Below are positions 11,101 to 18,839 of a DNA stretch of 39,083 nucleotides, in pieces. Source of the stretch: an uncultured Bacteroidales bacterium. Lineage in GTDB: Bacteria; Bacteroidota; Bacteroidia; Bacteroidales; WCHB1-69. The stretch lies in contig CAJOQK010000172.1 of the NCBI GenBank assembly GCA_905236885.1, forward strand, positions 1 to 39,083. Direction: 5' to 3'. Position 1 is the first letter of the stretch. Each line of letters begins with the position of its first letter. The notes beneath the pieces were generated by a model. It searched no databases. It saw only the letters and a list, made by a program, of their open reading frames with translations, and was not told the DNA's origin. The translations under genes were made by a program, and so were the position numbers.

Positions 11101-11441
11101 TTGGAGGTTCCTATACCTATAAGGATCAAAATAATACAATAGGTGAGGAGCGTGCTTTCACACATCAGCTTATGGCTGAGATGACCTGCCGCATTCCGCA
11201 GCGTGGCAGTCTGAGCCTGCAGTGCCGTTACCACCATATCCTGTTCCATGGTGAGGAGAACAGTTCGGTCGCTTATCAGATGATGGAGGCTCTCTCCAAT
11301 GGCAGTAATGCTGTTTTCAATGTTATCTGCCAGCTCAAATTGGGAGAATTTTTGCAGATGGACCTTAATTACGAGTGCCGGATTGGTGAGCACCTCACCC
11401 CACAACAGCTGGGTGGTATAGCATTCAGGGCATTATTGTAG
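8115..11441 (+). CDS. Large predicted outer-membrane/cell-surface protein (about 1108 aa)
   Basis: ORF 8028..11441. Start placed at ATG 8115 because [36 protein letters not shown] is a plausible signal peptide and earlier starts overlap holA. [45 protein letters not shown] and [52 protein letters not shown] resemble a widespread Bacteroidota surface-protein family. Confidence 0.75.
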   Translation: [1108 protein letters not shown]

Positions 11442-11514
11442 TTTTCCATTATCTCTTATTTCCTTTTTTTTCAAAAAAAGTGGAAAATGTAATGCCGTGA
11501 ATGCGGATTTTGAT

Positions 11515-11522
11515 TATTTTTG
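11515..11522 (+). promoter_or_regulatory. Candidate Bacteroidota -7 element (TATTTTTG)
   Basis: TAnnTTTG match ending 4 nt before the ATG at 11527. No -33 TTG recognised. Confidence 0.4.
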
Positions 11523-11526
11523 CAGC

Positions 11527-14085
11527 ATGAAACGAGTGATTTGTTTGTTATGTTTGCTGCCGCTGTTCATGGCGGTGGCGGAGGCGCAACCGGAAGGCAG
11601 ACCTAACCCTTCAGGTGGTCGTCCGTCCGGCATGCCTAAAGAGCGGAACGCCTCATCGGGTCGGGAACAGGCCTCCTCCCGCAATCTGACAGGAGAGTGC
11701 AAGCTGCGCGGTGTTCTGGAGGACAGTGAGAGCGGGGAACCGTTGGAATACGCGAATGTGGGACTTCTGTTTTTGAAGGACAGTGCTTTCCTTAAGGCGA
11801 CAGTTACCGATGAAAAGGGAACGTTTGAAATGACCCGTTTGCCGGAGGGTGAGTTTCTGCTTCGGGCCACATCAGTGGGCTATGAACCCTTATATCTTCC
11901 TGTCACTGTGAAGAATTTGGTCTCGCTTGGAAAAATCCGTATGCGGCCGGTCTCCTCTAATTTGACAGAGGTGACAGTGACGGCTGACCGTCCAATTTAC
12001 AGTGTGGACGGGGAGAAAACGCTCTATAATGTCTCGGAGGATCCTTCAATTCAGACAGGAACCACCATGGATGCTCTGCAGAATGCGCCCGGGGTGGAGG
12101 TGGACATCGAAGGGAATGTCACCTTGCGCGGAATATCCTCCGTGGAGATTTGGATCAATGACAAACCGTCCAAACTTACGGCGGAGAACTTGAAAACCTA
12201 TTTGGAAATTCTGCCTGCCAACACCTTGGAGCGCATTGAAACCATCACCAACCCTTCAGCCAAATATGACACGGATGCGGAGGCCATCATCAATATTGTC
12301 ACTACGGCCAAAATCAAAAGGAACCATTTCATCAGTTTCGGACTCAACGGCAGTTCCCAACCTTCGGTAAGCCCCTGGTTCTCATACGTGCGCGCCAACG
12401 ACAAATGGTCGGTCAGTATTTATGAGAGTTTGCGCTATTCTTACCGTGAAAATGCCTCGGACGGATATGCCATCCAGCGGAAAAACGATTCCCTTGGTGG
12501 CTATGACACTATCCAAAGGGAGGACTTCACCTCAGCCTCAGACAATAAAAACTGGAGCTCCTTTACCTCTTTGAATGTTAATTATATCATTGATTCCATG
12601 TCGGATATCAATGGCTCCCTCTCATTGAACTACAATGGCAGTTCCTCTTATTCATTGCGTAGTGAATTGAGGGATAACCAGTTTACGGGAGGTGACCTGT
12701 ATGAGTATTTTACACGGAATGAGGGCGGATCGCGAAATGTCAGTGGAATGCTCCATACAACCTATTCCCGCCGTTTTGACAACAAGGGGCACAATATGCG
12801 CTGGAATCTCATGGGCTCCCTGAATGACAACCATTCTGATAACAATTATTTGCGGGATTACACGATCTATAATGACTTGGACCAGAATAAATACAATGTC
12901 TCAGATGCGGGAGGCGGCGGTTTTTCCTTATCGGGAAACTACAATCGTCCCATCTCATCTGGCCGGGAATTGTCCGTAGGTGCCAACTACAGTTATGACA
13001 CTTACCGTGTTGTTGCTGAACGACTCATCTGGGATTCCATTTCCGGCGGCTACACATTGCAGGATACGCTGCGCAGCTGCATTTTTGAGACTGCCAACCA
13101 TCAGGTGGGCGCCAATGCCAACTGGACGCGTCGTTGGGGTAGTTTTACCATGCAGGCGGGTTTGGGAGTCAATTACAGTCTCAAGAACCTTGCTTATGAG
13201 AATGCCTGTTATCCTGATGTGAGGAAAGTCGGGTTTTTCACCGCACGGCCCACTTTGCACTTGAGTTACAGGACTAAAAGCATGCACACGTTTCGGGCGA
13301 GCTATTCGTTGCGTATGAACAACCCCTCGTCCAGCCAGCTTTCGCTTTACCGCGATTACGGTGAGGATTCCTACAGTACCGGCAACCCGTCGTTGAAGTC
13401 CTACCATACCCACAATGCGGAGATGGGTTGGACCAAGTATTTCAACCGGTTCGGTTCGGTGGGGGTGGAGGGCTACGGACGGTATTCCACCCGGGAGATA
13501 TCCTCCATTTCTGATGTCACGGATGAAGTTGACCCTTATATCGGACGAATGGTCCAGTTTACCATGCCCTACAACATGGGTTCCACCTACCGTTATGGGA
13601 CTTCATTCAATGCAACCTATAGACCTACAGGTTTTTTCAACCTCCGTTTCTATGCTAATGTGTACCATGCTGTGTATGAGATGGACTATCCCAAAACAGG
13701 TCGGGTCAGGACAGTCAGCGACGCCTATTCTTTGAGGCTGAATGCCTGGGCCAAACTGTTTAACCAGTACCAGCTGCATGCTTCCGCACGTTACTCGTCC
13801 CCTTCAAAATCGCTCTTTTCGGAGAGCAAGGCCACCTATTCGCTTAACGCCGGTCTGCGCTCCGATTTCTTCAACCGGAAAATGTCTGTATTTGTCAATG
13901 TGCAGGACATCTTCAATTGGGGGAAAAAGCGGGGCAGCGGCAGCGGCTCCACCAATCCTTATTACATCAGCTACAGCAACCAGAAGGTTATGAACAGCCG
14001 TTACATCAGTGCAGGTCTGACCTTCCGTTTTGGCAAAATGGAATTGGAAAAAAATGCCTCTTCTGGTGAGGGTGATTCGGAATGA
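11527..14085 (+). CDS. TonB-dependent-receptor-like outer membrane beta-barrel protein with N-terminal carboxypeptidase-regulatory-like domain
   Basis: Signal peptide MKRVICLLCLLPLFMAVAEAQ, CarboxypepD_reg-like LRGVLEDSESGEPLEYANVGLLF...GTFEMTRLPEGEFLLRATSVGYEPL, plug-like SIQTGTTMDALQNAPGVEVDIEGNVTLRGISSVEIWINDKP, then aromatic beta-barrel sequence. The ORF track start at 11497 is probably too early. Confidence 0.88.
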   Translation: MKRVICLLCLLPLFMAVAEAQPEGRPNPSGGRPSGMPKERNASSGREQASSRNLTGECKLRGVLEDSESGEPLEYANVGLLFLKDSAFLKATVTDEKGTFEMTRLPEGEFLLRATSVGYEPLYLPVTVKNLVSLGKIRMRPVSSNLTEVTVTADRPIYSVDGEKTLYNVSEDPSIQTGTTMDALQNAPGVEVDIEGNVTLRGISSVEIWINDKPSKLTAENLKTYLEILPANTLERIETITNPSAKYDTDAEAIINIVTTAKIKRNHFISFGLNGSSQPSVSPWFSYVRANDKWSVSIYESLRYSYRENASDGYAIQRKNDSLGGYDTIQREDFTSASDNKNWSSFTSLNVNYIIDSMSDINGSLSLNYNGSSSYSLRSELRDNQFTGGDLYEYFTRNEGGSRNVSGMLHTTYSRRFDNKGHNMRWNLMGSLNDNHSDNNYLRDYTIYNDLDQNKYNVSDAGGGGFSLSGNYNRPISSGRELSVGANYSYDTYRVVAERLIWDSISGGYTLQDTLRSCIFETANHQVGANANWTRRWGSFTMQAGLGVNYSLKNLAYENACYPDVRKVGFFTARPTLHLSYRTKSMHTFRASYSLRMNNPSSSQLSLYRDYGEDSYSTGNPSLKSYHTHNAEMGWTKYFNRFGSVGVEGYGRYSTREISSISDVTDEVDPYIGRMVQFTMPYNMGSTYRYGTSFNATYRPTGFFNLRFYANVYHAVYEMDYPKTGRVRTVSDAYSLRLNAWAKLFNQYQLHASARYSSPSKSLFSESKATYSLNAGLRSDFFNRKMSVFVNVQDIFNWGKKRGSGSGSTNPYYISYSNQKVMNSRYISAGLTFRFGKMELEKNASSGEGDSE

Positions 14086-14156
14086 TTTGTAAACCAGTAT
14101 ATAATGATATAGAAAAATATTTTTACAAAATAAACTTTTTTTTGCTGTATTTTATA

Positions 14157-14164
14157 TACCTTTG
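14157..14164 (+). promoter_or_regulatory. Candidate Bacteroidota -7 element (TACCTTTG) upstream of recQ
   Basis: Exact TAnnTTTG match in an AT-rich intergenic region, about 100 nt before the recQ ATG. Confidence 0.6.
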
Positions 14165-14264
14165 CAAATAGGCTTTTGCACTTTCCGCCTTGTTGAAAAA
14201 GGAGGGGCAGGTGCAGCGGTGAGTTTGTTTAAATGTTTGAATATTACTAAATTATTGTAGGTTA

Positions 14265-16481
14265 ATGCCCAAAAAAACGAAATTTGATTTACAAAGACCG
14301 TTGAAGGAAATTTTCGGTTTTGACCACTTTAAGGGAAAACAGGAAGATATAATACGCTGTCTCCTTTCGGGGAAGGACTGTTTTGTGATTATGCCCACAG
14401 GAGGAGGAAAATCCTTGTGCTACCAGTTGCCTGCCATGATGCTGGAGGGTACGGCCATTGTGATTTCCCCATTAATTTCTCTGATGAAGAATCAGGTGGA
14501 TTCCATCCGGAACTATACCTCACAGGAGGATGTGGCCCATTTTTACAACTCCTCCCTGACCAAGGCGGAAATGCGGCAGGTACGTCAAAACCTGCTTTCG
14601 GGTCTTACCAAGCTGCTCTACATTGCGCCGGAATCCCTTATCAAGGAGGATAATGTCTCCCTGCTACAGAAAATCAAGATTTCTTTTTTCGCCATTGATG
14701 AGGCGCACTGCATTTCGGAGTGGGGGCATGATTTTCGTCCCGAATACCGACGCATCCGTGACATCATAGACAACATCGGACAGAAGGTGCCTATTATGGC
14801 GCTCACCGCCACAGCCACCCCCAAGGTGCGCAATGATATCCAAAAGAATTTGAAAATGATGGATGCCGAGGTTTTCCTCTCCTCATTCAACCGTCCCAAT
14901 ATCTATTATGAAATCCGTGAAAAAACTGCTGATGTGGACAAGGAGGTGCTGAAAATCATTCGAGCCAATACTGGAAAATCGGGCATCATATACTGTTTCA
15001 GCCGTAAAAAGGTGGAGGAACTGACTGAATTCCTGAAAGCCAACCATGTGAAGGCATTGCCCTACCATGCCGGATTGGAGGGAGGTGTAAGGGTGAAGAA
15101 TCAGGACGATTTCCTGATGGAGGAGGCTGATGTTATTGTGGCCACCATCGCCTTTGGCATGGGCATTGACAAACCTGACATCCGTTATGTGATCCATTAT
15201 GACATACCCAAGAGTCTGGAGGGATATTATCAGGAAACAGGTCGTGCCGGTCGTGACGATGGGGAGGCCAAGTGTATCGCCTTTTATGATTATGAGGACT
15301 TGAACCGGTTGGAAAAACTGGTCAAGGGAAAACCGGTGGCGGAGCAGGAAATTGCGCAGCAGCTGCTCTCGGAGGTGATGTCCTATGCGGAATCCAACCT
15401 GTGCCGCCGGCGCCATCTGCTTTTTTATTTCGGGGAAACCTACGACAAGGAGAATTGCGGTTGCTGTGATAACTGTCTGCATCCCAAACCTACAATGGAG
15501 GGGAAGGAATATGTCATCGTGCTGTTGAATTGCATCAGGGAATTGAAACAGCAGTTCAAGGACAAGCATATCATCAACATCATCAGGGGAGTGACAACCA
15601 ATGACATCAAAAAGTTCAAGCATGACAAGCTTGCCTCGTTCGGAGAAGGGGTCGAGGAGGATGAGAAATTTTGGGAATCCGTCATTCGCCAGGCACTTTT
15701 CGCAAAACTGCTGGTCAAGGAGATTGAGAATTATGGTATCTTGAAAATCACTTCGTTAGGAGAAAAATTCCTGAAACGACCCTATTCCATCCCATTGCCT
15801 GCGGTACACAAGAAGGGTGTGGATGCGGAGGATTTGGATGATGATGACGACTCGTCCGAAATGATGATGGGACAAAAGGGAGGTGTTGTTGACAAAGTGC
15901 TGTACACCATGCTGAAGGACATGCTTAAAGCCTTGGCGAAAAAGGAAAATCTGCCGCCATATGTCATTTTTCAGGAGAGTTCCCTGGAGGACATGTGTGT
16001 GCAGTATCCCACCAATTTGGAGGAGATGACCCAAATTACCGGTGTCGGATCCGGAAAAGCGCAGAAATATGGCAAGCCGTTCATTGATTTGATTCGTAAG
16101 TATGTGGAGGATAATGAAATTGAACGTCCGCAAGATTTGGTGGTGAAATCCCCCATCGACAAGTCCGGACTGAAAGTCTACATTATCCATAACATTGACC
16201 GGAAAATTGATTTTGAGGATATTGCCATTGCAAAAAAACTTTCCATGGATGAGCTGCTGACCGAAGTGGAGTACGTCGTCAATTCCGGCTTCAAGTTGGA
16301 TATACAATATTATATTGATGAATGTATTGACGAAACCCATCAGGAGGAGATTATGGACTATCTGCAGTCGTCCGAAAGCGATGATTTGGAGGTGGCCCTG
16401 CGTGAATTGGGAGAGGATGAGTACACAATGGAGGAATTACGGCTGATGCGCATAAAATTCATTTCAGATGTAGGAAACTAA
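14265..16481 (+). CDS. recQ: ATP-dependent DNA helicase RecQ
   Basis: Helicase motifs MPTGGGKSLCYQLPA, AIDEAHCISEWGHDFRPEY, ALTATATPKVRNDI, GRAGRDDGEAKCIAFYDYED; zinc-binding cysteines (NLCRRRHLLFYFGE...NCGCCDNC); HRDC-like C-terminus. Confidence 0.96.
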   Translation: MPKKTKFDLQRPLKEIFGFDHFKGKQEDIIRCLLSGKDCFVIMPTGGGKSLCYQLPAMMLEGTAIVISPLISLMKNQVDSIRNYTSQEDVAHFYNSSLTKAEMRQVRQNLLSGLTKLLYIAPESLIKEDNVSLLQKIKISFFAIDEAHCISEWGHDFRPEYRRIRDIIDNIGQKVPIMALTATATPKVRNDIQKNLKMMDAEVFLSSFNRPNIYYEIREKTADVDKEVLKIIRANTGKSGIIYCFSRKKVEELTEFLKANHVKALPYHAGLEGGVRVKNQDDFLMEEADVIVATIAFGMGIDKPDIRYVIHYDIPKSLEGYYQETGRAGRDDGEAKCIAFYDYEDLNRLEKLVKGKPVAEQEIAQQLLSEVMSYAESNLCRRRHLLFYFGETYDKENCGCCDNCLHPKPTMEGKEYVIVLLNCIRELKQQFKDKHIINIIRGVTTNDIKKFKHDKLASFGEGVEEDEKFWESVIRQALFAKLLVKEIENYGILKITSLGEKFLKRPYSIPLPAVHKKGVDAEDLDDDDDSSEMMMGQKGGVVDKVLYTMLKDMLKALAKKENLPPYVIFQESSLEDMCVQYPTNLEEMTQITGVGSGKAQKYGKPFIDLIRKYVEDNEIERPQDLVVKSPIDKSGLKVYIIHNIDRKIDFEDIAIAKKLSMDELLTEVEYVVNSGFKLDIQYYIDECIDETHQEEIMDYLQSSESDDLEVALRELGEDEYTMEELRLMRIKFISDVGN

Positions 16482-16493
16482 AAGATAATTATA

Positions 16494-17258
16494 ATGGAAG
16501 AGTTTAAAGACGAGGCTTTTGTAAATGAGGAGCCGGAAAAGGAAAAATTTGTGGTTGAAACGCCGGAGCGGTCGGTGACGGAAGAGAATGTTCAGGAAAC
16601 GGAAAAGCCGGAGGCATGTGGCTGCCAACCCAAACGTCAGAAGTGCATTTGGACCACCATCGGATTTATAGTGCTTTTCGCGGCGATTATTGTGCTGTTC
16701 TGCGTGGTGTTCTCAATGAAAGGCGGCAACAAGCCGCAGAATGCCGCATTGCAGGCGAAAATGGAATCAGGTGAGGTCCCTTTTATGCTGACGGTCAATA
16801 ACGATTCCATTGTGGCACGTTATGTCCTTGTGGAGATTCTGACAAACGATTTGGAGGAGGAGTCCGCGCGTTATCAGAAGGAATTGCAGAGCAAGCAGGC
16901 CACATTTGAGGAGAAATATAAGAACTATCAGATTAATGTGCAGAACCAGGTGCTGACCAAAACACAGATGGAGAATGCCGAAGTGCAGCTGACCAATGAG
17001 GCTCAGGCTTTGAAGGCACTACAGGAGAAATATGCCACCATTTTGGCCAATAAGCAGGCATCGGTACAAAAGGAGATAGCTGATTCAATCATTGCGGTGA
17101 CCACCCGTATCAACGACAGCCGCTACCATGCCAAGTATGTGCTTGCCACGGCAACGGGTTCCGCAATTGTGTACAACAGTCCGGAATATGACATCACGGA
17201 GGAGGTGATTGCGGAATTGAACGCCACTTACGAGAAAAACCATAAGAAAAATGAATAA
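16494..17258 (+). CDS. Membrane-anchored Skp/OmpH-like coiled-coil protein
   Basis: Acidic N-terminus, TM segment TTIGFIVLFAAIIVLFCVVF, then VNNDSIVARYVLVEILTNDLEEESARYQKELQSKQATFEEKYKNYQ...GSAIVYNSPEYDITEEVIAELNATY resembling the OmpH/Skp pattern. Confidence 0.65.
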   Translation: MEEFKDEAFVNEEPEKEKFVVETPERSVTEENVQETEKPEACGCQPKRQKCIWTTIGFIVLFAAIIVLFCVVFSMKGGNKPQNAALQAKMESGEVPFMLTVNNDSIVARYVLVEILTNDLEEESARYQKELQSKQATFEEKYKNYQINVQNQVLTKTQMENAEVQLTNEAQALKALQEKYATILANKQASVQKEIADSIIAVTTRINDSRYHAKYVLATATGSAIVYNSPEYDITEEVIAELNATYEKNHKKNE

Positions 17259-17706
17259 AGTAGGGTATCTGTGGGTTGCAGCCGCCTTTTTGTCGCTGTT
17301 GGTCTCATGCAAACGTCAGTTTGACAGTCAGGTGGTGGAAAGTTATGCGGACGGTCGTCCCAAAGTTGTCCGGGAATTTGTGCTTTCCAATCAGGAGGAC
17401 ACACTACTGACAAAGGAAATCTTCTATTTTCCGGGAGAGAAAAAATACATGGAGAAACAGTATGATGCCCAAGGGAAACCGGAAGGCGTGTGGGTGAGCT
17501 GGTATGAGAACGGTAACAAGAACAGTCAGGGAACCTATGAAAACGGCAAATGGCAGGGTCTTTACCGCGTGTGGTATCCAAACGGAAAATTGCATTATAC
17601 TGGAGAGTATGACAAAGGCGTCAGGGTGGGGGTCTGGAAGTTTTATGACTCTACCGGCACTCTGGTCCGCAAAGAGGAATTGACCTTGGTGGAAAGGCCG
17701 ATGTAA
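17251..17706 (+). CDS. MORN-repeat-type lipoprotein
   Basis: Lipobox-like signal (FLSLLVSC) and MORN-like units GVWVSWYENGNKNSQGTYENGKWQGLYRVWYPNGKLHYTGEYDKGVRVGVWKFYDSTG. Overlaps the upstream gene by 8 nt. Confidence 0.8.
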   Translation: MNKVGYLWVAAAFLSLLVSCKRQFDSQVVESYADGRPKVVREFVLSNQEDTLLTKEIFYFPGEKKYMEKQYDAQGKPEGVWVSWYENGNKNSQGTYENGKWQGLYRVWYPNGKLHYTGEYDKGVRVGVWKFYDSTGTLVRKEELTLVERPM

Positions 17707-17744
17707 ATTTTTGAAAAAAATATAAACAATAAAAAATAACAGAC

Positions 17745-18770
17745 ATGAAAGAGATTGATTGGAAAAATTTGTCATTCGGTTACATGAAGACCGACTACAA
17801 TGTTAGATGCTACTACCGTGACGGAAAATGGGGTGAGCTGGAAGTTTCCTCTTCTGAAGAGATTCCCATCCACATGGCGGCCACCTGCCTGCACTATGGT
17901 CAGGAGGGTTTTGAGGGCTTGAAGGCTTTCCGTGGCAAGGACGGCAAAGTGCGGGTCTTCCGCATGGACGAGAATGCCAAACGTTTGGCCTCCACCTCGC
18001 ATGGCATCATGATGGCCGAATTTCCGCTTGAACTTTTCCGCAAAGCGGTTGATATGGTCGTGCGGCTGAACAAGGACTACATTCCACCTTACGGTACAGG
18101 CGCTTCGCTCTACCTTCGTCCGCTGCTGATCGGTACTGGAGCCCAGGTTGGTGTAAAGCCTGCCAACGAATATCTGTTTGTCATCTTCGTGACGCCGGTC
18201 GGACCTTACTTCAAGGGAGGTTTCACCGCCAATCCTTATGTGATTACCCGCAAGTATGACCGTTCTGCACCGCTCGGAACCGGCATTTATAAAGTGGGTG
18301 GAAACTATGCTGCAAGCATGCGTGCCCATATTGAAGCCTGCCACGGTGGAGAGTATGCCTGCGAGTTCTATCTGGATGCCAAGGAGAAACATTACATTGA
18401 TGAGGCTGGTGCCGCTAATTTCTTCGGTATCAAAAACAATACCTACATCACACCTCTTTCCACCTCTATTCTGCCCTCCATCACCAACAAATCCCTGATG
18501 CAGTTGGCGGAACACCTCGGAATGAAGACCGAACGCCGTCCCATTCCGATTGAGGAGCTGGAAACTTTCGAGGAGGCTGGAGCTTGCGGAACCGCCGCTG
18601 TCATCAGCCCGATCCAGCGCATTGACGACTTGGACAACAACAAGTCCTATGTCATATCCAAGGACGGCCAGCCAGGTCCATGGTGCAAGAAGCTCTATAC
18701 TGCCTTGCAGCAGATCCAATATGGGGAGGCCGAGGATGTTTTTGGTTGGTGTGATATTATTGATTTATAG
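17745..18770 (+). CDS. ilvE: Branched-chain amino acid aminotransferase
   Basis: HYGQEGFEGLKAFRGKDGKVRVFRMDENAKRL, YLRPLLIGTGAQVGVKPANEY, DEAGAANFFGIKNNTYITPL, EEAGACGTAAVISPI motifs. Confidence 0.94.
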   Translation: MKEIDWKNLSFGYMKTDYNVRCYYRDGKWGELEVSSSEEIPIHMAATCLHYGQEGFEGLKAFRGKDGKVRVFRMDENAKRLASTSHGIMMAEFPLELFRKAVDMVVRLNKDYIPPYGTGASLYLRPLLIGTGAQVGVKPANEYLFVIFVTPVGPYFKGGFTANPYVITRKYDRSAPLGTGIYKVGGNYAASMRAHIEACHGGEYACEFYLDAKEKHYIDEAGAANFFGIKNNTYITPLSTSILPSITNKSLMQLAEHLGMKTERRPIPIEELETFEEAGACGTAAVISPIQRIDDLDNNKSYVISKDGQPGPWCKKLYTALQQIQYGEAEDVFGWCDIIDL

Positions 18771-18791
18771 TGTTTTTAGGTTAATATTGGA

Positions 18792-18820
18792 GCAAGGAGC
18801 GTGCGCAGCGCGCTCCTTGC
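18792..18820 (+). terminator. Strong GC-rich hairpin between ilvE and lpdA (possible terminator/attenuator)
   Basis: GCAAGGAGCG...CGCTCCTTGC inverted repeat followed by ATTTT, 19 nt before the lpdA ATG. Confidence 0.6.
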
Positions 18821-18839
18821 ATTTTAAAAACAAGGAACT

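Noticed and set aside
14165-14264. Possible structured leader in the recQ 5' UTR (GCAC...GTGC with CCTT/AAGG)
   Set aside because: Pairing is bulged and weak by eye; no recognised riboswitch or conserved motif.
15820-15860. GAT-rich run in recQ encoding DAEDLDDDDDSSEMMM
   Set aside because: Acidic linker between RecQ domains; in-frame coding low complexity, not a separate repeat element.
17772-18719. Long antisense ORF (315 aa) opposite ilvE
   Set aside because: Covers almost all of ilvE in antisense; composition-driven, no motifs.
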